Shown in pieces: positions 52,518 through 59,603 of a DNA stretch of 64,000 nucleotides (positions are counted from its first letter, which is position 1; each line of letters opens with the position of its first letter). Source of the stretch: JABDCD01 sp964469525 (lineage in GTDB: Bacteria > Pseudomonadota > Alphaproteobacteria > Rickettsiales > SXRF01); the NCBI GenBank assembly GCA_964469525.1, contig CAYXYU010000001.1, positions 124,001 to 188,000 on the forward strand. The letters run 5' to 3'. A program made the translations under genes and the position numbers. A model generated the notes under the pieces. That model did not search any database and was not told the origin of the DNA. It saw nothing but the letters and a program-made list of their open reading frames with translations.

Positions 52518-55442
52518 TCACGCCGCCTTTTTCTTCTTCAGGAGCGGTGCGACGTATTTCCCCGTGATGCTTTGCTTGTTGGCGGCGATGTCTTCCGGCG
52601 TACCGGTGGCGACGATTTTGCCCCCCTTGTCGCCGCCGCCCGGCCCGATATCGATAATCCAGTCGGAAGTCTTGATGACGTCGAGGTTATGCTCGATCAC
52701 CAGCACCGTATTTCCGGCATCGACCAGCTTGTGCAGCACGGAGAGCAGCTTCCTGATGTCATCCGAGTGCAGGCCGGTGGTCGGCTCGTCCAGAATATAT
52801 AAGGTGCGCCCAGTGGCGCGCTTGCTGAGTTCCTTCGCCAGCTTGATGCGCTGCGCCTCGCCGCCCGACAGGGTGGTGGCGGACTGGCCGATGGCGATAT
52901 AGCCAAGCCCGACTTCCTGCATCGCCAGCAGCTTTTCGCGGATGGAGGGCTGGGCGGAGAAGAACTGCACGCCTTCGTCTACCGTCATCTGCAGCACGTC
53001 GGAGATCGACTTGTCCTTGTATTTGATCTCCAGCGTCTCGCGGTTGTAGCGCCGCCCATGGCAGACATCGCACTTCACATACACGTCAGGCAGGAAGTGC
53101 ATCTCGATCTTGATCAGCCCGTCACCCTGGCAGGCTTCACAGCGCCCGCCCTTGACGTTGAAGGAGAAGCGCCCGGGGTGATAGCCGCGCGCTTTGGCTT
53201 CGGGGAGGCCGGTGTACCAGTCGCGGATCGGAGTGAAAGCGCCGGTATAGGTGGCCGGGTTGCTTCTCGGCGTGCGGCCGATCGGCGACTGGTCGATCTC
53301 GATGACCTTGTCGATATATTCGAGGCCGGTGATGGAATCATGTACACCGGGTAGGTCGCGGCTGGCATGCAGGCGGCGGGCGATGGCCTTGTACAGCGTC
53401 TCGATCACCAGCGTCGACTTGCCGCCGCCGGAGACGCCGGTGACGCAGGTGAAGGTGCCGAGCGGGATGTCGGCATTGATGTTTTTCAGGTTGTTGGCGC
53501 GCGCGCCGAGGATGGATATTTTCTTGCCGCGCGCGCTGGTGCGCCTGGCTGGCGGCACGGCGATGAGCTTCTCGCCGCTTAAGTACTGGCCGGTGAGGCT
53601 CTTCTTGTTTTTCATCACTTCGTCCGCCGTGCCCTGCGCCACTACGTGCCCGCCGTGAATGCCGGCGCCGGGACCCATGTCGATCAGATGATCGGCGGCG
53701 CGCATGGTGTCCTCGTCATGCTCGACAACGATGACGGTGTTGCCAAGGTCGCGCAGGTGCTGAAGCGTATGCAGCAGCCGCTCGTTATCGCATTGGTGCA
53801 GGCCGATGGAGGGTTCGTCCAGCACATATAGAACGCCCGACAAGCCTGAGCCGATCTGCGATGCCAGCCGGATGCGCTGCGATTCGCCGCCCGACAGCGT
53901 GCCGGACTCGCGCGAGAGCGTCAGGTAATCGAGGCCGACATTGACCAGGAAGCGCAGCCGCTCGCAGATTTCCTTGAATATCTTGCTGGCGATGTCCTGA
54001 TGCTTCTTGCTCAGCTTCTTCTCGATTGTGCCGAACCAGTCGTGCGCCTGGTCAATGGTGAACTGCGTCACCTCGCCGATATGCAGGCCGCCGACCTTGA
54101 CGCACAGCGCCTCGGGCTTCAGGCGGAAACCGCTGCAGGCTTCGCAGGGATGCTCGTTCTGATACCTGGCGAATTCCTCGCGCACGTTCTCGCTGGTCAG
54201 CTCGCGGTAGCGGCGCTCGAGGTTCGGGATGACGCCTTCGAAGGGTTTCTCCACCGTAAAGGTGCGCGCACCATCGTTATAGGTCATGCGTACCTCTTCC
54301 GTGCCGGAGCCATGCAGGATGATGTTCTGGATTTTTTCCGGCAGGTCTTTGAAGGGCGTGTGCAGGTTGAATTTGTAATGACGGGCCAGCGACGACAGCG
54401 CGTCCTGGAAGAAGCGCGTGTTGCCCGCCCACGGCATCGCTCCCCAGGGGGCGATGGCGCGTTCGGCCAGCGTCTTATTTTTATCGGGGACGATCAACGC
54501 TTCGTCGAACATGGCTTTGGTACCCAGCCCGTCGCATTCCGGGCAGGCGCCGTAGGGGCTGTTGAAGGAGAACAGCCGCGGCTCGATCTCCGACAGGGTG
54601 AAGCCGGAGACGGGGCAGGCGAACTTGGAAGAGAGGGTTATCAGGTGATCAGGTGATGAGGTTATCGGAGAGTCGGAGGATTTCTTTTTCTTCTCCCCGA
54701 TAACCTGACGACCAGATCCCCCGACTAACTCTAGCTTTAGCAACCCATCACTCAGCCCCAGCGCCGTCTCGATCGAATCCGGCAGGCGGTTGCCGATCTC
54801 TTTACTTACAACGATGCGGTCGACCACCACTTCGATCTCATGCTTTTTATTCTTATCAAGGGTGGGCAGATCATCCATCTCGTATACTTCGCCGTCAATC
54901 TTGAGGCGCTGGAAGCCTTTCTTCTTCAGCTCGGCAAACTCCTTGGCGTAGGTGCCCTTATGGCCGCGCACGATGGGTGACAATAACAGTAGTTTCGTGC
55001 CCTCGGGCAGTTCCATAATGCGGTCGACCATCTGCGACACGGTCTGGCTTTCGATGGGAAGGCCGGTGGCCGGCGAATAGGGGATGCCGATGCGGGCGTA
55101 GAGCAGGCGCAGGTAGTCGTAAATCTCGGTGACGGTGCCGACCGTCGAGCGCGGGTTGCGTGAGGTGGTCTTCTGGTCGATGGCGATGGTGGGCGACAGG
55201 CCCTCGATCGACTCAACATCCGGCTTATCCTGAATATTGAGGAACTGCCGCGCATAGGCCGACAGGCTCTCGACATAGCGCCGCTGGCCCTCGGCGTAAA
55301 TTGTATCGAACGCCAGCGAGGACTTGCCCGAGCCGGACGGGCCGGTGATCACCACCAGCTTGTTGCGAGGAATCTCGACGTCGATGTTCTTGAGATTGTG
55401 CTCTTTTGCGCCGTGGATGCGGATGGAGTCGTCAGTCTTCAT
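52518..55442 (-). CDS. uvrA: Excinuclease ABC subunit A
   Basis: 974 residues from ATG 55442; another ATG at 55454 falls inside a palindromic repeat, so I prefer the inner one. It is the damage-recognition ATPase of nucleotide excision repair. First Walker A GPSGSGKSSLAFDT and second GVSGGGKSTLVIET, ABC signatures LSGGESQRIRLA and LSGGEAQRIKLAKEL, and zinc motifs including CPVSGF...CPECDG and CEACQGDG...CDVCHG. Residues about 236-268 (containing KKKKSSDSPITSSPDHLI) come from a palindromic repeat inserted in frame at 54638-54735. Confidence 0.96.
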   Translation of the reverse strand: MKTDDSIRIHGAKEHNLKNIDVEIPRNKLVVITGPSGSGKSSLAFDTIYAEGQRRYVESLSAYARQFLNIQDKPDVESIEGLSPTIAIDQKTTSRNPRSTVGTVTEIYDYLRLLYARIGIPYSPATGLPIESQTVSQMVDRIMELPEGTKLLLLSPIVRGHKGTYAKEFAELKKKGFQRLKIDGEVYEMDDLPTLDKNKKHEIEVVVDRIVVSKEIGNRLPDSIETALGLSDGLLKLELVGGSGRQVIGEKKKKSSDSPITSSPDHLITLSSKFACPVSGFTLSEIEPRLFSFNSPYGACPECDGLGTKAMFDEALIVPDKNKTLAERAIAPWGAMPWAGNTRFFQDALSSLARHYKFNLHTPFKDLPEKIQNIILHGSGTEEVRMTYNDGARTFTVEKPFEGVIPNLERRYRELTSENVREEFARYQNEHPCEACSGFRLKPEALCVKVGGLHIGEVTQFTIDQAHDWFGTIEKKLSKKHQDIASKIFKEICERLRFLVNVGLDYLTLSRESGTLSGGESQRIRLASQIGSGLSGVLYVLDEPSIGLHQCDNERLLHTLQHLRDLGNTVIVVEHDEDTMRAADHLIDMGPGAGIHGGHVVAQGTADEVMKNKKSLTGQYLSGEKLIAVPPARRTSARGKKISILGARANNLKNINADIPLGTFTCVTGVSGGGKSTLVIETLYKAIARRLHASRDLPGVHDSITGLEYIDKVIEIDQSPIGRTPRSNPATYTGAFTPIRDWYTGLPEAKARGYHPGRFSFNVKGGRCEACQGDGLIKIEMHFLPDVYVKCDVCHGRRYNRETLEIKYKDKSISDVLQMTVDEGVQFFSAQPSIREKLLAMQEVGLGYIAIGQSATTLSGGEAQRIKLAKELSKRATGRTLYILDEPTTGLHSDDIRKLLSVLHKLVDAGNTVLVIEHNLDVIKTSDWIIDIGPGGGDKGGKIVATGTPEDIAANKQSITGKYVAPLLKKKKAA
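54638..54735. repeat. Palindromic repeat inserted in frame in uvrA
   Basis: It contains ggttatcaggtgatcagg and two nested inverted pairs: aggttatcgg (54659-54668) with ccgataacct (54697-54706), and agtcgg with ccgact. It encodes about 30 residues just before SKFACPVSGF, a place where family members go straight from the strand into that motif. Confidence 0.72.
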
Positions 55443-55449
55443 AGTCCTC

Positions 55450-55586
55450 GTCATCCCGGTAAGCGGGATCCAGATTTCAGGGTTGGAGATATTAGCAATT
55501 TATTACTGGCCTGTAATCTCTTTTTACGCTTATATGGGCCAGTTTCTCATGCCTCAAGGCATGGATTCCGGCCTTGCCGGGATGAC
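55450..55586. repeat. Palindromic repeat (gtcatcccgg family)
   Basis: The ends gtcatcccgg (55450-55459) and ccgggatgac (55577-55586) are perfect inverted repeats around a 117-base, partly AT-rich centre. It occupies the divergent uvrA-ssb promoter region. Confidence 0.8.
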
Positions 55587-55613
55587 GATATGAAAGAACA
55601 TGGGGAGAAGCAT

Positions 55614-56069
55614 ATGGCAGGCAGCGTGAACAAGGTAATTCTGGTGGGTAATCTGGGGCGTGATCCGGAGATCCGCACGACGCAAGATGGGCGCGAGATC
55701 GCCAATTTCACGCTGGCGACCAGCGAATCCTGGAAAGACCGCTCTACCGGCGAGCGCAAGGAGAAGACCGAGTGGCACCGCGTGGTGATCTTCAACGAGG
55801 GGCTGGTCAATGTCGTGAAGAATTACCTGAAAAAAGGCGCCAAGGTCTATATCGAAGGCCAGCTGCAGACCCGCAAATGGACCGATAAGGACGGCCAGGA
55901 GAAATATTCGACCGAAGTGGTGCTGCAGGGCTTCGGCTCACAATTGACCATGCTCGACGCGCGCCGCACTGGCGAAGGCGATTATGCTTCCGGAGGTTAC
56001 AACCAGCCCGCTTCGGCCCCGGCGACCAAGCCTGCCGGCGAACTGGTGGATGACGAGATTCCGTTCTGA
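55614..56069 (+). CDS. ssb: Single-stranded DNA-binding protein
   Basis: 151 residues from ATG 55614, with GGGGAG upstream. The OB-fold begins MAGSVNKVILVGNLGRDPEI; TEWHRVVIFNEGLVNVVKNY and KKGAKVYIEGQLQTRKW are typical. The disordered linker is short and the acidic tip ends DDEIPF, which recruits repair and replication proteins. It is divergent from uvrA, a common arrangement. An open frame extends upstream through the repeat but is not SSB-like. Confidence 0.97.
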   Translation: MAGSVNKVILVGNLGRDPEIRTTQDGREIANFTLATSESWKDRSTGERKEKTEWHRVVIFNEGLVNVVKNYLKKGAKVYIEGQLQTRKWTDKDGQEKYSTEVVLQGFGSQLTMLDARRTGEGDYASGGYNQPASAPATKPAGELVDDEIPF

Positions 56070-56162
56070 GCCGTTATCCTGCGGGCAGCAATGCTGCAGC
56101 GCAGGATCTTGATCCATGGCATGAAATCCTGTGCCTCGCTTTGCTCGCACAGGATGACAATG
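56070..56162. repeat. Two adjacent hairpins between convergent genes
   Basis: Hairpin 1 at 56075-56109 pairs atcctgcgggcagc with gctgcagcgcaggat imperfectly. Hairpin 2 pairs atcctgtgc (56126-56134) with gcacaggat (56147-56155) perfectly and is followed by gacaatgtc. It lies between ssb and the hydrolase gene, so it is likely also a two-way terminator. Confidence 0.65.
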
Positions 56163-56861
56163 TCAATCCCTCGGCAGCTGCCGGCGCTTACGATCGGGGC
56201 GGACTTTCCGCTTCTGTTTGAAATCGGCCATGCGGCGGGTGATGTATTCGCCGACCTGCGAGGTCAGTTCGTCCTCGACCCCGCGGTAATAATGATCGGC
56301 GCCGGGAATTACCTTGTATTCGACCTGCCCGCCATGTTGTGCTCCCAGCCGGGCGGCGAGTTTGCTCACCGCTTCTTCTGACACGACGTCATCACGGTCG
56401 CCCTGCGTAATCAGCCCGGCGGCGGGGCAGGGTGAAAGAAACGAAAAATCATAGAGATTGGCGGGGGGCGAAACGGCAACGAAGCCTTCGAGTTCCGGAC
56501 GCCGCATCAGGAGTTGCAGGGCGATCCACGCACCGAAGGAGAAGCCGGAGATCCAGCAGGTTGCCGCATCGGGATTCTGCAGCTGCAGCCAGTCGAGCGC
56601 GGTGGCGGCATCGGTCAGCTCACCCACCCCATCGTCATATTTGCCCTGTGATTTGCCAACGCCACGGAAGTTGAAGCGCAGCACGGAGAACCCATTCTGC
56701 GCAAAGATGTGATACAGGCGGTAGACGATCTTATTGTTCATCGTCCCGCCATAGAGCGGGTGAGGGTGCAGCACCAGCACCACCGGCGCACCCTTATTTT
56801 CGCTATGATGATAGCGTCCCTCAATGCGGCCTTCGGAACCGTTAATGATGATTTCGGGCAT
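56163..56861 (-). CDS. Alpha/beta hydrolase
   Basis: 232 residues. LHPHPLYGGTMNNKIVYRLY is a typical start for this bacterial subfamily. The nucleophile elbow is GFSFG (serine near residue 111), RFNFRGVGKSQG precedes it, the acid is in ITQGDRDDVV, and the catalytic His is in GADHYYRG. The C-terminal 20 residues are very basic (KQKRKVRPDRKRRQ). The substrate is unknown; a carboxylesterase-like activity is likely. It is divergent from cysE. Confidence 0.88.
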   Translation of the reverse strand: MPEIIINGSEGRIEGRYHHSENKGAPVVLVLHPHPLYGGTMNNKIVYRLYHIFAQNGFSVLRFNFRGVGKSQGKYDDGVGELTDAATALDWLQLQNPDAATCWISGFSFGAWIALQLLMRRPELEGFVAVSPPANLYDFSFLSPCPAAGLITQGDRDDVVSEEAVSKLAARLGAQHGGQVEYKVIPGADHYYRGVEDELTSQVGEYITRRMADFKQKRKVRPDRKRRQLPRD

Positions 56862-56958
56862 GAGTTACAGGGTAAACGGTTAAAACAATTGCTTTATTCT
56901 GGTAAATTCGTGATAAAGAGGCTACTTTAGCGGGTAGTTATATTGAATTTAGGGCACG

Positions 56959-57666
56959 ATGTTCAAGAAAATAGTGAAGGATATCGATTCGGTATTCGCA
57001 CGCGACCCGGCGGCGCGCTCGCGCCTGGAGGTGCTGCTGTGCTACCCGGGGGTACATGCCGTCATATTCTACCGCATTTCCAACTGGCTGTGGCGTATCG
57101 GCCTCAAGCTGCCGGGACGGTTTCTGTCCTCCGTCGGGCGATTCCTGACCGGGATCGACATCCATCCGGGGGCGACGATCGGTGAACGGTTTTTTATTGA
57201 CCACGGGACCGGGGTGGTAATCGGCGAAACGTCCAGAATCGGTGATGATGTAACGATTTACCATGACGTGACGCTGGGCGGCGTATCGCCCGGTGACAAC
57301 GCGAAAGGCAGCCTACGTCATCCGCAGATCGGCAACGGCGTCATCATCGGCGCCGGGGCGCAGTTGCTGGGGCCGATCCAGGTCGGTGACAATGCACGTG
57401 TGGGGTCGAACGCGGTGGTGGTGAAAGATGTCGAGGAAGGATCGACGGTCGTTGGCATACCGGCCCGGCCGGTCAGTGAAAAGGCGATGCCGCACGACAC
57501 GCATTTCGACGCTTATGCCGGCACGGCCAAGGCCGAGGAAGCCGATCCGCTGATCGACCTGGTGGAGCGGCTGCGCAATGACATAGCGAATCTGAAGATG
57601 CGCGTCAATGAGCTGGAGGCGGAGAATCAGGAGCTGGCCGGCAGCGCGAAGAAGTGGGAAGCCTAA
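56959..57666 (+). CDS. cysE: Serine O-acetyltransferase
   Basis: 235 residues, the short form. FKKIVKDIDSVFARDPAARS leads to the N-terminal helical domain; HPGATIGERFFIDHGTGVVI and GETSRIGDDVTIYHDVTLGG begin the left-handed beta-helix with the catalytic His, and HPQIGNGVIIGAGAQLLGPI continues it. The C-terminus is a coiled-coil-like segment (VERLRNDIANLKMRVNELEA). It makes O-acetylserine for cysteine synthesis. Placement before iscR and two cysteine desulfurases links cysteine supply to sulfur transfer. Confidence 0.93.
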   Translation: MFKKIVKDIDSVFARDPAARSRLEVLLCYPGVHAVIFYRISNWLWRIGLKLPGRFLSSVGRFLTGIDIHPGATIGERFFIDHGTGVVIGETSRIGDDVTIYHDVTLGGVSPGDNAKGSLRHPQIGNGVIIGAGAQLLGPIQVGDNARVGSNAVVVKDVEEGSTVVGIPARPVSEKAMPHDTHFDAYAGTAKAEEADPLIDLVERLRNDIANLKMRVNELEAENQELAGSAKKWEA

Positions 57667-57758
57667 CCCCGCACTTGTTGCGGGGTCTGGTAGTTTTTAA
57701 AAATAGAAATGGAAATGCTGTGTTTGATTCTGCACCAGACCCCGCAACAAGTGCGGGG
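57667..57758. repeat. Perfect 24-bp inverted repeat between cysE and iscR
   Basis: The arms at 57667-57690 and 57735-57758 are perfect complements (left arm starts ccccgcacttgttgcgggg). Each arm is itself a small hairpin. The 44-base loop is AT-rich. It ends 5 bases before the iscR ATG. It could terminate cysE transcription or shield the iscR ribosome site; as a repeat family it is seen once here. Confidence 0.75.
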
Positions 57759-57763
57759 ATGAA

Positions 57764-58255
57764 ATGATCCTCGGCACCAAAGCCCGATACGCCGTGATGG
57801 CGATGGTGGAGCTGGCCGGGCGCGATGCCGGCAAGCCAGTGACCCTCGCAGAGTTGTCGGAGGCGCAGGAAATTACCGTGCCTTACCTTGAGCAGATTTT
57901 CGCCAAACTGAAGAAATGTGCGTTGGTGAAATCCGTGCGCGGTCCGGGCGGTGGTTATGTACTGGCAAAGGAGGCAGCGGATATTCTGATTTCGGATATC
58001 ATTGATGCCGTCGATGAATCGCTCAAGATGACCCGCTGCAGTATTCATAGGGAAGGCGGCTGCATGGCCACCCGTGCCCAGTGCCTGACCCACGATCTGT
58101 GGGCGGGGCTGGAGCGGCAGATTCATGGCTACCTGCATTCCATATCGCTGGCGGATGTCAGGAAGAAAGGTATCAGGATTCAGGATTCGGGATTCAGGGC
58201 AGAAAACTATATGCAGCAGGATAATGCTCCCCGAGTCCCGAATCCTGAATCCTGA
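57764..58255 (+). CDS. iscR: Rrf2-family iron-sulfur regulator IscR
   Basis: 163 residues. The N-terminal winged helix-turn-helix reads KARYAVMAMVELAGRDAGKP, then ITVPYLEQIFAKLKKCALVK and SVRGPGGGYVLAKEA. Three cysteines that can hold a 2Fe-2S cluster lie in RCSIHREGGCMATRAQCLTH. It senses Fe-S status and controls the following isc genes. The last 27 residues (from RIQDSGFR) are encoded by a palindromic repeat whose right arm contains the stop codon, so the native C-terminus was extended or replaced. Confidence 0.93.
   Translation: MILGTKARYAVMAMVELAGRDAGKPVTLAELSEAQEITVPYLEQIFAKLKKCALVKSVRGPGGGYVLAKEAADILISDIIDAVDESLKMTRCSIHREGGCMATRAQCLTHDLWAGLERQIHGYLHSISLADVRKKGIRIQDSGFRAENYMQQDNAPRVPNPES
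58173..58255. repeat. Palindromic repeat forming the iscR 3' end
   Basis: tcaggattcaggattcggga (58173-58192) and its exact complement (58236-58255) are a perfect 20-base inverted repeat with a 43-base loop. The iscR stop TGA is the last three bases. It may also act as a hairpin before the next gene, whose ATG is 5 bases on. Confidence 0.85.
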
Positions 58256-58260
58256 CCCCT

Positions 58261-59469
58261 ATGCCAATATATCTCGACTATAACGCCACCGCACCGGTGC
58301 GCCCCGAAGTCATCGAGCGCATGCAGGGGCTGCTGACAGTTCCTGCCAACCCGTCATCGGTGCATAAGTTCGGCCGCGCGGCGAGAAAATCTCTCGAAGA
58401 TGCACGCAAGGTGGTCGCGGAGGCAGTCAGCGCCTGGCCAAATGAAATCATTTTTACCGCTTCGGGAACGGAAGCCAACGCCATGGCATTGCGCGGCTTC
58501 CCTGACCGACGGGTGCTGGTGAGTGCGGTGGAGCATAGTTCGGTGTTGAAACCGTCATTGCGAGGGAGTGAAACAACCGAAGCAATCCAGAAAAAGAACT
58601 GGGTTGCTTCGCCTTCGGATCGCAATGACGTAATACCCGTCCACTCTTCGGGCCTCCTAGATCTCTCCGCTCTCGATGCCATGCTTGCCGCCGATGAAAC
58701 TCCGGCGTTGGTATCTATCATGCTGGCAAACAACGAAACCGGCGTTATTCAGCCAATAAGTGATATAGCTGACTTATGTAAAAAACATGGGGCGCTGCTG
58801 CATAGTGACGCGGTGCAGGCGTTTGGTAAAATCCCGGTCGATTTCGGGGCACTGAGCGTCGATTTGATGACGATCAGCGGGCATAAATGCGGCGGGCCGG
58901 TCGGAGCGGCGGCACTGGTGGTGCGCAAGGATCTGGCGATCATGCCATTGCTCATCGGCGGCGGGCAGGAGTTGAACCGTCGTGCCGGCACGGAGAATAT
59001 TCCTGCTGTTGCGGGATTCGCACGGGCGGTGGAGCTGTTCGATTTCGGGCAGATGCAGAAGTTGAGGCGGTGGTTGGATGGGATGGAATCTGTCATCCTG
59101 AGCGAGCGTAAGCGAATCGAAGGATCTTTAAGATCCCTCGACTTCGCTCAGGATGACAATATTGTATTTGGAAAATCCGCCCCCCGCCTGCCCAATACCA
59201 GCTGCGTCGCCATGCCGGGCGTCGGCCAGGAAGTACAATTGATGGATTTCGATCTCAAAGGGTTTGCCGTTTCCGCCGGGAGCGCCTGTTCGTCCGGGCG
59301 CATTGAAGTATCGCATGTGCTGGCTGCGATGGGTGTGGACAAGGGGCTGGCGGGCAACGCCATTCGCATCAGCGGCGGCTGGGCGACGACGGAAGCGGAG
59401 ATTACCGCTTTTACAAACGCATGGCGGGCCACTTGCGAACGACTCGCAACCAAAGGCAAAGTTGCCTGA
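58261..59469 (+). CDS. Cysteine desulfurase paralog carrying two in-frame repeat insertions
   Basis: 402 residues, about 25-40 longer than usual. Class V PLP fold: YLDYNATAPVRPEVIERM, FTASGTEANAMALRG, NNETGVIQPISDIADL, the PLP lysine in SGHKCGGPVGAAALV and the catalytic Cys in SAGSACSSGRIEVSHVL. Residues about 98-124 (SLRGSETTEAIQKK...) and 278-299 (ILSERKRIEGSLRSLDFAQD) are translations of palindromic repeats in linker positions. It probably delivers sulfur for Fe-S clusters or another thio-product. It lies between iscR and a second, intact iscS. Confidence 0.9.
   Translation: MPIYLDYNATAPVRPEVIERMQGLLTVPANPSSVHKFGRAARKSLEDARKVVAEAVSAWPNEIIFTASGTEANAMALRGFPDRRVLVSAVEHSSVLKPSLRGSETTEAIQKKNWVASPSDRNDVIPVHSSGLLDLSALDAMLAADETPALVSIMLANNETGVIQPISDIADLCKKHGALLHSDAVQAFGKIPVDFGALSVDLMTISGHKCGGPVGAAALVVRKDLAIMPLLIGGGQELNRRAGTENIPAVAGFARAVELFDFGQMQKLRRWLDGMESVILSERKRIEGSLRSLDFAQDDNIVFGKSAPRLPNTSCVAMPGVGQEVQLMDFDLKGFAVSAGSACSSGRIEVSHVLAAMGVDKGLAGNAIRISGGWATTEAEITAFTNAWRATCERLATKGKVA
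58553..58630. repeat. Palindromic repeat inside the cysteine desulfurase paralog, site 1
   Basis: The ends cgtcattg and caatgacg are inverted, with gcaatccag and ctgggttgc pairing within. Its 78 bases equal 26 codons, so the frame is kept. It belongs to the family of 44195-44318 and 48977-49059. Confidence 0.88.
59092..59157. repeat. Palindromic repeat inside the cysteine desulfurase paralog, site 2
   Basis: gtcatcctgagcga at the left and tcgctcaggatgac at the right are inverted, with aggatctttaagatcc-like pairing at the centre. Its 66 bases equal 22 codons. It is related to 18252-18315. Confidence 0.87.
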
Positions 59470-59603
59470 GATTTTTCAAGGGATTGGCTTGAATTTCCCG
59501 GCCAAATACGTTACGTACAATAGCCCGGCGAATAGTTGATTGATTTAGTAGGTTATACTATACTATGAGCCGGAAACGAAATATATTATAACCTATTGAT
59601 ATT
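59470..59603 (+). promoter_or_regulatory. AT-rich promoter region before iscS with an inverted repeat
   Basis: This 134-base gap is AT-rich at its 3' half. taggttata (59549-59557) and tataaccta (59587-59595) form a perfect 9-base inverted repeat with a 29-base spacer just upstream of the iscS ATG. A second promoter with a regulator site, or a loop covering the ribosome site, are both possible. Confidence 0.35.
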
